Assembly (NCBI GenBank): GCA_037349105.1
Contig: JAYJMM010000028.1
Coordinates: 2,914,001-2,978,000 of the forward strand
Reading direction: 5' to 3'
DNA length: 64,000 nt
Source: Limnomonas spitsbergensis
Taxonomy: Eukaryota; Chlorophyta; Chlorophyceae; Chlamydomonadales
The first letter of the stretch is position 1. Each line of letters opens with the position of its first letter. Both the position numbers and the translations under genes were made by a program. Below, piece after piece: positions 9,275-21,108 of the stretch. The notes under the pieces were generated by a model. The model was given only the letters and a program-made list of their open reading frames with translations. It did no database searches and had not been told where the DNA came from.

Positions 9275-12200
9275 ATGGACGCAGATCCTCCCCACAGTAG
9301 GCTGTTTGTGGTCTGTGGACGTGCCATTGAGGTATTGAGCTTTCATATTGAACTTTGCTCGGCATGGACCCTTGATCTAAAATCCCTGGGGCCATGTGGT
9401 CGTTTCTGTCTAGGCTGAGGTACTGCAAGACGCGTTCGATGCTTATGGATGCCTTCAAAATGTCAAGCTTGTGAAGGATAAGGGAGGTGGGTCGCTTGTT
9501 CCCGGTCCCAAGTGCATACGGGCGGTGAATGTGGAAATCGCACGACGATGCAATGGGGTTGCTTGAACGGACAGGCTATGCAACCGCAGCATCAGGTCAT
9601 GTTATCACCAAATGTATCAATACGAAAATTTCGTAGCGTGGGTGTAATATTATTATACTACGTTCGATTTCGGAATCCAACACGTGAGGTGTTCTTATCG
9701 CCCTGAATCGACTCAGGGTTGATGCGTTGTTCTAACCAGCCGCTGAATATCATTTCCCCTACGCAGTGGCTTACGTCAAGTATGACAAGGCATCTTCCGC
9801 TGCTATAGCCATTGAGAACCTCAACGGAGCCGTGCTCAACGACGGACGAGGGCCTAAGCTAAAAGTGATGCTAGCCGAGGCACCTGTTGCAAGGTGCCAG
9901 GCGTTCGTGCTGCATGAGATCCCAGTTGCAATGTCCTCATCCTCCTGTATCACCTCTTTGCATGAGGACCTGTCCTAACCAATGCAAGTAAGCTGCCATG
10001 CCGCCCCTATTGTTTGTGACAGGGGAGTGGTGGCAACAGAGCGTATGCCAGAGTTAGAGATATCCTCAGACCCCGATAACAGCCCTCCAAGGTCTCGTCT
10101 CTTCATCGTTGTGCCCAAACAAGCAGATGCACAGCAGATCCAGGTAAATGTCGCCCCAGTCAGACCATCAGAGAAAACCGGTATCGATCCACAAACAGCT
10201 TCACAGCACGGCGGCCGCAGATAAGTTGTGATCGGTCATGGTCCTTACGATGACATTAAGTCCACATTCTTTCCTACCATGTGTAACACTGGACCATCAG
10301 GGCGTAATCCAGACTGGCTCCTTGGATTTTTTTTCCTTGGAGATTCCCTCCGTGTGAATGTCAACCCCCCAGGACTTGAAGGAGCCATGAATCAAACTGC
10401 GATGCTTGAAGCATAGAGGAAATCTGGGAACATTGCGAGGACAAGACTAAGTTAAGGCCATCAAGGGGAGAGCAGCATTAGTGGGGAGTGCAGCCTCTGT
10501 TTTTTTTTTCTGAAGGGCACACTCGCTTCCCCGCCCACACACCAGAGCTGCGCGTGTAGCTCGTATATATCCTGCCCCCAGTCCACAGGTCAGCTTGCAG
10601 GCTTGCAAGGTGCTCCATCTCAGAAATCACTCCAATGAAAATGTGTGCAGGACGAGTTGGCAGGTTCAAGCATCTTGATTCCAGCAAGACCAACCTCTCG
10701 CCTCCTGAATCGCTGTTTGTATTTCAATTTTCATCCCTTGTGCAGGCTGACATGAGCAGGTTCAATGATCTGGAGTACTGCAAGACTGATCTTATCGCAT
10801 CTAAAGGTGTGGTCTTCTGCAAGTTCCACAAGTCTTCATCAGCCCTACAGGCCATGGAAGATGTTATGTCCCAGGGAATGGTAAGCCTACCACTTATGTT
10901 GTGGCTACCTAGCTTTAATCTAGGCAAACAACAGGGCCTGTGTGTGTGTTGGGGGGGGGGGGGGGCAGTTACGTGATCGCATGCACAGGTAGAGTATTGC
11001 CACATTTTGTAGATCCCTGAATTTTCAATCTGCATGATTTACAGGTTGCTGGCTACAAAGTGAAGTGCATGCTGGCCGAGCCCAAGACAAAGCGCAGGGC
11101 TGACGGATCTCCCTCAGGCAGCATGTTTGGGCCTCAGGTGCGCATCCCTCTTACCTACTTGTCTGGGAAATGTTATTTGGGGGTCTGGAAATGCACACGA
11201 GACATTCTCACAATGCCCTAACGGAAGAGATGATTTCCCTTTATAAGGCGGAGGTTGTGACACCCCCTCCCCTCAATGCACTGCTGGCTGTTGACTGCTC
11301 ACGCACATATTCCCTCTTTTCAGACTCCTAAGCTGGAATATGGCATGAACGGCGTCAGTGGATTGCCTCTGGACGGGAGTGGGATACAAATGAAGCTGCC
11401 CTTAAATACTGGTAAGCTAGGCGGATTTCACTGCCACTTATTTTCAGACATATGTTTCATGGGGATAAATGACATAATTGAATTGTACTGCCATCTGACA
11501 TTCTTTCATCATTTTTTGACCTGTGTCTTGGCGTAGGTGGAATTGGAATATCGGACTACGCTACGACCATGGGCAGCTTCTCAAGCCTTGCAAACTCGTT
11601 TAGTGGCTTCCGAATGCACAGCGCGACAGACATCCAGGGCATGGGTGGCCAGGGTATTGGCGGCCAGGTGAGGTTGTTGACAAAGAATTTACCAATTGTT
11701 GGCAACACAAACAATGTAGTTTTTGATCAGAGGGTCGCACTTATCTTATCAAGGAAGCAAACACCTCATTTAGGTGAAGGGCAATGGACTGCCTGAATTG
11801 TTTAGTGGTTTATAGTTGAGGTCGGGGTCAGGACAAGGAACAATCGCTCAGGCGGTAGGCCACGGTGATGATCCCAGCCTTCACCAAGACCAAAGCATTA
11901 TCAACTGCGCAACCAATGAGGGCTACCCCATAACATATTTTCGAGTTACGACGAGAGTCCATCTGCCTTTATGTCAGATGCGCCAGGCTCGCCTGTTGTG
12001 CCATGCGGTGCCACGCCAGTCATGGGTGGGTAGGTTGTTTGGATTCTATCGCGCATGGCACTGAAGGTGCATTGCCCACTTGCTTATAATGGTTGCTTCA
12101 TGGCTTTTAAGAGCGTGTTTAGGCATGATCTCCTAAGCGCGTGTATGCATCCACTGGTCGTTGTGCCACCATGCTATGCAGTGCCACGTCGGTTGTCATG

Positions 12201-15200
12201 GTTGGGAGGTCTATTGAATTACATTGCAGGAGGCACAGAAGATGCATTGCTCACACGGTTGTTATGGTCACTTCCTGATTTTTAAGAGCGTGTCCAGGCA
12301 CCACTGATCAGTGCGTGCATGTATTGATAATGGTCGTTGTGACACCATACTATTTGATGCCAACACGCAATGCTGGTGCCAAGTAGAAAACAGATGCGAT
12401 TGCCAGCAAGTGCCAGGTTAGCCCACGCGATGAATATCACTTGACAATGGATCGATGACCGATATATCGCTAGGAAATTGAAATTTAGGTCCATGGCACC
12501 TTCAATTTGACATGGTAAAAGTTTACAGCACTCGGCTTTGAAGTGATTCAACTTGCTCCTTGTATGTCGCATGGTGTCCCTCTTACCGCGTATGTTCATA
12601 TGCTGCCCCTACTACTTTTTCATTCGTGTGAATACTTACATCTGTATGGCACCTTGTAGGGAGGACTGAGATTTGCTGGCAACCTCCATGGTCATCTTCA
12701 GGCCAACTCACCAGGTATGCTTTCACGTCCCTCATGTACGGTACATTGGAAAACAAATTCAAATTGCTAGTTCATTCGACCAGATCTCTCAATCAGAACC
12801 TCCAGAAAGTCCACATCGAAACCCCAATGTTGCACATGTAGATGCTTGCTTACATGCATATGTTTATGTGTGCTCCAGTGTCTCCTCAAAGCAACAATAA
12901 TAGCTCACCCGGAAGCATCAGCAGACAGCGGCTGTTCGTCGTGGTGCATAAGGTGATGCCTTACCAGGGGTATTCAAGGATAGTGAGGAAGCAAAGCTGA
13001 TGCCGGCTGTGAGTTACACCCTTGGCATTGTGGGATGCATTCTTTGGGGGTGTGGTGCGAAACTACCCTTGAAGCAAGGCAAGGCGTGGCACTTATGTTG
13101 TCATAACAACCCACGCACGTGCAACGAAATTACTAGTAATCTGCAGATCTCATCTATATTTGATTTCCACGCCATGGCCCACACCGCTGGCATCAGTGCA
13201 AAATTATTCATTAAATGAGGTGGTTTTTATAGCGCGGACGTCTTCCGCGCTAAAAATAATCCCACCTTGAATTGGCGTGGTAAGTTGGCCCTGAATTGTC
13301 ATTGTAATCTGGCAGAATTACAAAACTCTTTGACCTAGTGAAATTCCCGCAAGGAGGCCCCTGCCAGGACAGCAGGATTAGCAGGTTCCCTTGGTCTGCT
13401 GAACATATGATTTTGAAATGAGTGCTGATCTTGTGTGATGCAATTTAATATTGCATGGGCATTCAAATTCAAAATACTGAGGCGTTGGCGAAATTTAACT
13501 GACGACTTGGTTATGTACTCCACCACCCGGAAGGTACCTCTGGGCACCACCTGTAGGCCCCTGTCTTGACAGGCATACGATCGGACAGGGCTTGCTGCAC
13601 CTAGCCTGGCTGGCTGATGGCGATGTTACCGCCAACACTGTTTGAGTGCACAGGGTGTGAGCGAGGACTTGCTCATGAAGCTATTCAGGCGGCTGCCTGG
13701 CATGGAGTATTGCGACCTCAAGAAGGATCGGGCGACTGGACGATCAAAGGTGCGCTGCTGCTTCATATTGCCACACCTACTTCAGCTTCCTTACTCCGCA
13801 ACTGAGCGTGTGAACAGAGCAAAAATATCTCCCTTAAATCCAGTTACGAGCGCCCCCCCCTAAATTGCTTGTGCGACATCTGTGGTTTCCCGGTTCAACT
13901 CCTGTATATTAGAGATGTGTGCGACACTTGCGCGAGTAGTGTGTTTGTACTTGAAGCACGTTGCACAGCCTAAACCGCACTGCCCCCCATTGCATGCACG
14001 GCCCAAAACTCACAGCCTCGTGCACTTGCGCAGGGTTTCTGCTACATCAACTACTCCACCCCTGAGGCAGCCAGTGCTGCCATCCAGCACTTCAATGGCG
14101 CAGAATTCCCGCCCACTTCGGGCCACCGCATCAAGGTCATGTATGCGGAGCCCCTTGGCACGCAGCTGCGCCCGGCACTGACGCAGTCCGGCAGCAGCGA
14201 GGATACGGGACGCTCTAGCCCGGCCATCTCGATGCTCACCGCGTCATCGCCGTCACCAGTGCACACACCCTTGGGCTTGGGCGGTCTGGGACCAGATGTG
14301 GTCAACATGCAGGACTCACTCGCAGGGCTGTCTGTGCAGCGCCAGGCAGTCGCGGTGCATAATGAGCACATGGAGTTGGCTGCCCGAATGACAGCTTCAC
14401 CGCAGTCATCCCAGGGTGCGGAGACAGAGGGGCTGGGTGATGTGGGGGATATGATGGTCCGGTTGTTCGCCTTCCATATCTTCTTGCTGCAAGTACTTGC
14501 ACAACCTTCCTTATGATTGTCTTGCCGTATGAATAGTTTTTTCAGGGTCTGAGTGAAGTGGATTTTGCTGAGTCTCAAGTCTAAACCAGTGGTCTACATT
14601 TGAGTTCACCCGGGCCTTGTCGCTTATTGCTGGCCGAAGACATCACGGCAGGCCGCCCTGCTAACGGGTGCGAACATCAGCCTCACGATGGCTGATGTTT
14701 TCAAGTAATAATTGTTCGGATGGTGCAATCGTCTAGGTGTGATCGCCACGAGAAACGTTTCCGGAATCAGCGTTGTTGCCTTGTCGATTAGAGGTTTGTC
14801 CGGGTTCAGATGAGGAGATTCTGGCAAATTTTGGTTATACGGCAACTAAGGCATGAGTATGGGCGAATATTATGTCGCGCATTGTCTGCCCTGGAGGGTA
14901 AATTCATCGCACACTTTTTCATAACGGCACGTTCACTTTCACATTTATTTGTTTAGTTCTCCCCTCTGTGCGCCTTTCCTACTTTTTCTGCATAGCAAAA
15001 AAACTTGAGTTGAGCACACATTGCAAATTGTGTCCAATTTGATTAGTGAATATTGAACTTTGAAGATATCCCACAGTTGTCACTACATTCGAATGGCATC
15101 CTGCTGCCAATTGTCGCAAATTTGACGAAAAGGAAGGGCTGGTCTGGGCTTGAGTCGCTGCAGTTGGCATGGGTTATTCAAATTGGACATCATTTTGTGT

Positions 15201-16335
15201 AGGCCAGTAGTGGCCATAAAGGAGGCTTAACATACTCCCCTGGCCCCAAGGAGGCTATACGTACCCCCCAGGCCATGAAGCTGCAATTGAGACTAGGCCA
15301 GATCTTTGTTTAAATTTACAAAGTCAGTCGAAATTTTTTCTGTTTCGTCGTTTTTCAGGAAATTTGTTACTGTAGAATGAGATACTGATTGTCTGCGCAC
15401 CAAGAAAAGGAAATTGTCAAATTTTCGTTGAGCAGCCCAAAAAACGCTGTGGCGGAATTTGCGTAGATCATTTCAATTAACGCCGTGCATCAGGTATGAT
15501 AATCTTAATTCCACCTGGCTGACACTCGGCGCAACAGCGATCTTGAATTAATATTAGCGTGCGTCCTGGTCCACGCCCCCCATCATTAATTAATTTGAAC
15601 AAAGTCTACCCGGTTTAATGGTAGTTGATTTTTATGACTTTTTGTTCCAAATCGAAAAACGAACTAAATATCGAAAATCGCTTACAAGGAAATCGCCCTT
15701 CACCTCGGGGGAAAAACAGGGAAGGCAATTCAAATCTTTGTAACCGATTGTTGAAATAAAAATTGGCCACAGGTTAGGGGCTGTCTATAGTGGCGAGACA
15801 TTTGGTGTTGAGGACCATATGGATTTTGTTTGTTGGAGAGTTCAAGATAAGCAAGGGTCATCTCAGGTGATATGACATTCTATTCGTCGAGTCTCATCTT
15901 CCAGATTTGTCATTCATCTCCGAACTCCGTGCCGTCTGATATATTGTTGACTTCAAAAGATACGCTTGTTGGGTGGTTTCGTTATGGGGCTTTTACATTC
16001 CCGTCCTTAGATAAATATTGTACGATCGATACCATCCAGGGGTCAGTGTAGCAGGGAGGTGTGGAGTGTTGAAGATAAGTAAAAAATAATCCATTTAGGC
16101 GATTGTTTTCCACCACAAATCACATGTTTATCGCATGTATGTTGCATCATCTGCCAACATAGCTGATGATAGTCGTATTGCTCAACATCTTGGAAAAAAT
16201 GTGCGTTCTCTGTAATGGTGTTCTTTCACACCCACCCTGGCTCTATTTCCCTCTTTTGGCATCTCTGCAGGTACCCTCGGCAACATGATGCAGTCACCCG
16301 TGCCTGCCCGGGAGCTGATGTTTAATGCTTCCTGA
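9275..16335 (+). CDS. Three-RRM RNA-binding protein, RBM45/Drb1-like
   Basis: Thirteen GT-AG exons keep phase throughout: 9275-9331, 9414-9486, 9767-9893, 10023-10143, 10746-10880, 11045-11137, 11324-11411, 11537-11667, 12660-12714, 12879-12952, 13654-13749, 14034-14436 and 16271-16335. They total 1518 nt, 505 aa plus TGA. RRM1 (about residues 9-83) has RNP2 RLFVV and RNP1 GVAYVKY and ends KVMLAEAP. RRM2 (111-184) has RLFIVV and KGVVFCKF and ends CMLAEPK. RRM3 (311-390) has RLFVVV and KGFCYINY and ends KVMYAEP. Linkers and tail are Gly/Ser/Pro/Gln-rich. Three spaced RRMs, the RLFVV cores, the MLAE endings and the length resemble animal RBM45, an RNA-binding protein with self-associating linkers. 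A CELF-type protein is the alternative. The last junction (14436/16271) is the least certain. Confidence 0.82.
11997..12350 (+). repeat. Degenerate ~175-bp tandem duplication inside intron 8
   Basis: Two consecutive blocks share, in order, TGCCACG, GGTTGT, GGCAC or GCACAG before AAGRTGCATTGC, TTTTTAAGAGCGTGT, GCGTGYATG and GGTCGTTGTG. They are well diverged. The 992-bp intron (11668-12659) is otherwise unremarkable. Confidence 0.65.
13216..13267. repeat. Intronic imperfect inverted repeat
   Basis: The left arm, GGTGGTTTTTATAGCGCGGA, faces a right arm TCCGCGCTAAAAATAATCC then CACC across a short loop. The inner 8 bp pair perfectly and the outer part pairs with a small bulge. It lies in the intron before RRM3 exon 13654-13749. 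Confidence 0.6.
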
Positions 16336-17446
16336 AACCAGGCCTTGTCTGACCGGGCTGCAAACGCGAGTGTGTGTACACCTGAAATGGGTCCACGCTC
16401 GCATGCGCATATGCAAATGAAACAAGGCTAAGTTTCATCTTGTGGAACTTACCTCAGCATCAGGAACCAAGGCAGCGCACTTTGCTCGGACTAATACTTG
16501 GGAGTCGTATCTATGTTGGTGGTTTCTCCATTTCTTGCTTGTTCCAAGATTACAGCAAGGTGTGTGGCGGCCTTGAAGGAATGGGCTTGTTGGCAAAGAT
16601 AACAGAAATAGGCTATAGGGTAGGGTACCATAGTGTAGTGCAAAAGGTAGACAGAGGGTGATGAAATATATCACTTGGTGGGCAGAAGAGGTTGGGCAGC
16701 AAATATAGCCTCCTCCGACAGTTTGAATCGGCAAGATAGCTTACCAGGGTTTCGAGTTCTTTTTGCTTCACTCCTTCATTGACGGCATCACACAACCACC
16801 TGAAAGCTGGTTTTTATGTGACTACGACAGCACTCAGGGTTAATAGAGCGAACAATGAAACAGAGGTTTTAAGTCGGTCGGTAGCTTCCTAGACACAATA
16901 TGAGTTTTGTCGGTCAAGGCTTTTGCCGATTGTGGTTAATTTAACGCAAGAGGGTTACCTCAACTCCTTTTTGTTGCATCATTTGAAGAACAGGTTCTGA
17001 AAGGTCCGGACCCGCTGGGCATTGCTGAAAACTTCACCGTGTGGGGCCGGAGGAGGAAATTACTGGGCTCAATTCCAGCTGCCATAGACAGCCTGGGCCA
17101 TGGTGCAGCCATGCCATCCTCCTATGTGAGGGGGCAGGACCACAGGACGAGGCGTTTTATGCAGAGTAGTCGAGGGTCATGTGATGGTTCCGATCTAACT
17201 TTTCGTTCTGGATGCCACAAGCGTTGGACCGCTGGACCACTTCACCCCTAGGGAAGAAGAGATTAACTTGCGCTGCCCTTTTCAGTCCGTGGGGATCTTA
17301 ATCACCCTTATCTGGGATATGGTGATAACAGAGACAGTTGGAGTACCGCATATCCTACTAGTTCGGCGTATGATGGCTTATCGTGCCGCGGGTACCGCCC
17401 CTGCTTATTCACATTTTTAGGTTACTTTGCATATCCTTAGCGAATT
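16336..17446. other. 3' flank of the RRM gene with possible unassigned exons
   Basis: Most of this stretch shows nothing coding. A 70-codon piece around 16991-17130 (GIAENFTVWGRRRKLLGS) and a short Tyr/Gly/Asn-rich piece near 17287-17390 (HPYLGYGDNRDSW), preceded by CCCTTTTCAG at 17275-17284, could be exons of a small gene or an alternative 3' end. Frames could not be joined with confidence. Confidence 0.25.
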
Positions 17447-17640
17447 CTTTCAGTGACGTTACACCTCTGGGCTCGCTCAAAGCTCGGCTGCGTGGACGCC
17501 CAACTGTTCAGAAGGTAGTAAAGAAGAAACTAAAAGGGAGAGAAGGGGAAAGGAACAAAAGGAGAGGCCGGGAAGGTAAAGAAGAACAAGTCCAACACCT
17601 GAGTTCCACTAGAGACCAGCCCTCAACAAAGTCTCTAAGA
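17447..17640 (-). mobile_element. LINE 3'-end fragment
   Basis: AGTGACGTTACACCTCTGGG, then GCTCGGCTGCGTGG, matches the inverted end of the LINE copy at 41325-42885 and the plus-strand ends at 26685-26738 and 60025-60085. A purine-rich tract, equal to a T-rich 3' UTR on the minus strand, follows as in the other copies. Only the tail survives. Confidence 0.65.
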
Positions 17641-17689
17641 AAAGATAAGTCCAGAAAAGCAAGCGTATCCCACCCCTGCTTGGGTCGGA

Positions 17690-17796
17690 GGCACACGTCC
17701 CGGCCCTCCCGGGGGTCCGGGACACACACCACGGCCCTCTCTGGGGTCGGTGACACATGTCCCGGCTTACCCGGGTGTTGGTGACACAAATCCCCG
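17690..17796. repeat. 31-bp minisatellite, short block
   Basis: About three units of the form GACACACGTCCCGGCCCTCC then GGGGGTCGGT. This is the inverse orientation of the large array at 44150-45050. Confidence 0.7.
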
Positions 17797-17799
17797 CCG

Positions 17800-18770
17800 G
17801 GGAAGTCACAGCCGATCGGCGGCCGACCAGAGTGGCAAAACAAGAAATATGGCCGATCGTCCCGCTAGGGGCGACCCGTCGACGGCCGGAAGAAAAAGAA
17901 GACGGGGGTCGGCCGAAGGCAGGCCGCAGCCGAAGGCGACGGAGGGGCGTTGGGCCAAAGGCCGAATCTTAGGTGGGGGTTCGGCCTAGAGCATGTTATA
18001 TTAAGCCTCTTTGAATTTGCTTTCGGCTACCAATGGTCAATGCGAAATAGCAATCGAAGGCTGTCCGCGCGACTTGTCCCATGCTTTCCATTTCAAAATC
18101 AGCGGTGAAGCGACCACTCCGACTTTCAAGAGCTTTCTTGACGGAAAAGTTGCGTAGTGCAATAGCTTTCTTGTGATTAAACTTTGCATGTCAACGGCCA
18201 TGTGTCGACGAAGGTATGGCAGGATTTGTGCGTGCTAAGACGTTCCTAGCACATTCAGAATTTAGCACGCATAAAACAGCTCACGGCGTATTCGACTGTA
18301 AGCGGAAAACATCGAGATATGGAGCAAACGAAAGCTCTTCAGCTAAGCAAGAGTTATCTCGATGCAGCTCATGCTACCCGTACGACTGTGGAAACTGGAA
18401 AGTGTGAAGCCGGACAAGGCATGCGTGTCTCGAATTCATCCATTCCAAGCGGTATGCCAGCTCATTTCAATTTCTCCCTCGTTCCGTTGCAAGACGGATT
18501 CCTCCTATTTTCAGCACGAAACCTTCACAATTCACATGCATACGAAACGATTGTAATATCTGTCATGAAGCCGATTTACCATGTAGGGACATGGTGCACC
18601 CAGGTTTGCACCGCCGAAATAGTGTGGGCCTGGTCGTGGGGACAGCCAGTATAAGTGTCATCCAGGCCGAAGAAAACAAAGACCAACTCGGTTGAATAAT
18701 GAAAACAAAAAAATATTACAGCTGACCAAATGCGGACGGCAGTTCGGGTTCGAATTTTGAGGTCCGTAAC
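17800..18770. other. No clear gene
   Basis: A GC-rich stretch (17800-17990) gives open frames in all registers without protein character. 18200-18660 holds small ORFs of no recognisable family. Possible remnants of the repeat family at 18957. Confidence 0.3.
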
Positions 18771-18774
18771 TACC

Positions 18775-18935
18775 CTGGTCCCCGCCCTCCCAGGGGTCGG
18801 TGGCTCAAGTCCCGGCCATCCTGGGAGTGGGTGACACACGTCCCGTCCCTCCCAGGGGTCGGTGGCGCACGTCCTGGCCCTCCCGGGGGTCGGTGGCGCA
18901 CGTCCCGCCCCTCCCAGGGGTCGGTGGCGCACGTT
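18775..18935. repeat. 31-bp minisatellite, five-unit block
   Basis: Five units of CTCCCAGGGGTCGGTGG then CGCACGTCCCGGCC are visible. It sits directly left of the dispersed repeat beginning near 18957, as another minisatellite block adjoins a related repeat near 45255. Confidence 0.8.
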
Positions 18936-18956
18936 CAACACACATTTAGACGTTTT

Positions 18957-19990
18957 TTCGAACTTGACACTTTTTCCCAATTTTGTTAAGGTGAATACTT
19001 CACGCAATTCCTGCATTATCTATTGCACCATTTCCGTTAAAATCGGAGAAGAATTTCTGTCCATTTCACACGGGGAACATACGTCGAACGATCAGCGATA
19101 GCGAATATCGATAGACTTCCGATAGGGAAACATTAGCAACAACGTCGCGAAAGCTTTGCGAACGACCTACCGATAAAATTGCCACCGGCCCTGCGAAAAA
19201 TAAGCGAACTTGTGAGCGCTGTTTGCCCCGGTCTATTAATCAATAGCACATTTATTGCCCCGGTCTGTTATTCAAGACCAGATTTTTCGACCCGTACAAT
19301 TTTCCCGTACTTATCGTCGCGTACGGCACCACAGTAGAATAAAGACCAGAATTTTCGACCCGTACAAACCGATAGACAACCGACCAGGTGTCACAGGTGC
19401 CAAATCGTCGCCACAGCCTCGCAGGAACGTATTAGCCTCTACAGCGTAGGTTAAATGGTCTGCTATCAACCCTCACAACTATCTGAGTGGAACAGGGAAT
19501 GAAAACAGCGATTCAGCGAGGCCCTGTCAGGATGGCAAGGTCGGTTACTGCTGACAGCTGAGTTTCAAATGTTCACACGTCTACCTTCCTGTGTCGGAAC
19601 GTGAGGAATCTGAAGTCGAAATCGTCGTCGTAATCCTGGTCGTAATTATGGGGCCGATAATGGGGCGTTGTTTTCGACGTTGCGGGAAATTTTAGTGTGT
19701 ATCAAATATCCTGCAACGCGAGGCGCATAAAGGCCAGCTATTCATCGCAGGTATCAAGAAGTCCTAATATACCGCAACACAATACCCAGGCCCTCAGTCA
19801 CACCGCTAATGATGTGACTACGATAAAAAGGCAATGCCTGCTGAGTAGTGCTGACATACCAGCAGGTTCTGCTCGTGGGTTCTGCTCGGTATTTTTTACT
19901 GGCATCAGAAGTGCAAGGCACTGGTCGAGTACTTCGACGCCTTGCCTGATTTCTTTTTCACTCTCACCACTAATGAGTTTTCGTGGAAAG
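18957..19990 (+). repeat. Dispersed repeat family, copy 1
   Basis: Shares ordered landmarks with 38617-40700: a GTGAATACTTCACGCA / GTGAATACATCACACA block, CCCCGGTCTRKTATTCAAGA, GTGTACGGCA or GCGTACGGCA, GAGTGGAACAG, CTGACAGCTG, GAAGTCGAAATCGTCGTCGT, and AAAGGCCAGCTATTCATCGC. There is no coding capacity. Copy 1 is about half the length of copy 2, so it carries internal deletions. Family type unknown, probably a non-autonomous DNA element. Confidence 0.7.
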
Positions 19991-20244
19991 AGGTGAGTGA
20001 GTTAAAGAAAAAGGTAGCTGAGTGAGCTGCAGCCTTAAGGTGATGAGGTAGGCTGACAGGACCTTACAAACTTGTTTAACAAATTAAGGACCATGTGATG
20101 TAAATAGGTTAATAGCATTGAGGTTGCAGTAGTTTCTAAAATAGCACCTTGGCGAAAATTCCATTCTCAAGGATCAACACATGCACACATTGCCACATGG
20201 ATGACGGACTGATTGAGATGATGTCGAGTTGTTAAACAGTGAAA

Positions 20245-21054
20245 TCAAGTGCCGGTGTGGTAACTGCATCTGTTGCATGTGTCATGGGCCGGTAGCGGCC
20301 CTGAGCTTTCCCTCCATGCCGGGCCCGCGGCCAGCTGGTTAATAGCTGCGTCGTGCTTCACACTTGCGTAAGCCAACAAGCGGTTTTGGAACGCCTGCCT
20401 CAAATCCTCTGCCGCTTGGTTGTGCCCCTGCATCCTTGGGTCGGGGTCGGGCCCCGGAACCATGCTCAGCCTGTACCACAGGCTGGCCACGATGCGGCTG
20501 CTCCTTGTTTCGGTCTCTTCTTGACGGTCCTTTCTTGGGGTTTCCTCTTCAAGCCGCTGCTTGTCGTGCTGGGCCACGAATCGCCTTAGTTCGTCAGCCC
20601 ATTGCTCCTTGCAGAAGTCTTTAAGCTTGTTCTCGGGTTCCCCCGCCGCTGCCTGAGGGGGTGAGCTGGGTCCCCCATGGTCTGGAGGGCTGTCCTCGCT
20701 GCTTGTCTCGCTGAGCCCCTCGTTCCAGCTGGGCGCTGGGGCTGCTTGGGCCCTTGGGGCCGCCGCGAGCTCCGGCCGCTCCCCTGGGCCTCGCTCCCGC
20801 TGGCTGTCTTGCTGCGCAGAGCTAGCTGCGTTCGTGGGGGGCTCTACAACCGCCCCTACCCCCCCTGCTGGCGGTACTGGCTGCTCTGCAACGGCTGCTG
20901 GTTCTCCCTCGGAATCTGAGTCATTCAGCAACTGTGGCAGCCCTTCCAGGTCGTCCTCCTCGTCTGAATCAGGCCACTCCAATTCCATGTCTCCCCCTTG
21001 CAGCGAGGTGAAGAACGCATGTTCCTCGTTGCCGGTTGGCATGTCTAGGGTCAT
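20245..21054 (-). CDS. Acidic/charged segment, downstream part of the gag-like region
   Basis: A 269-codon frame. The N-terminal third is acidic (MELEWPDSDEEDDLEGLPQL), the middle Pro/Ala/Ser-rich, and then a helical, charged part follows (DELRRFVAQHDKQRLEEETP) with a Trp/Tyr-containing stretch (IVASLWYRLSMVPGPDPDP). No family is recognised. In phase with the 21109-22332 frame upstream and separated from it only by one TGA at 21109-21111. The Met start may be incidental. Confidence 0.5.
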   Translation of the reverse strand: MTLDMPTGNEEHAFFTSLQGGDMELEWPDSDEEDDLEGLPQLLNDSDSEGEPAAVAEQPVPPAGGVGAVVEPPTNAASSAQQDSQRERGPGERPELAAAPRAQAAPAPSWNEGLSETSSEDSPPDHGGPSSPPQAAAGEPENKLKDFCKEQWADELRRFVAQHDKQRLEEETPRKDRQEETETRSSRIVASLWYRLSMVPGPDPDPRMQGHNQAAEDLRQAFQNRLLAYASVKHDAAINQLAAGPAWRESSGPLPAHDTCNRCSYHTGT

Positions 21055-21108
21055 TCCGTCAGAGCTGTCGGCGCTGCCAGGGCTGGTGAACTCCCGGAAT
21101 GCCCCTCG

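Noticed and set aside
14139..14516. Exon of the RRM gene read straight through to the TGA at 14514-14516 as the C-terminus
   Set aside because: Possible, but the sequence after about 14436 loses its Ser/Pro/Gly/Gln character, and a phase-matching GTGATG donor with a good acceptor at 16270 exists. Kept as the alternative ending.
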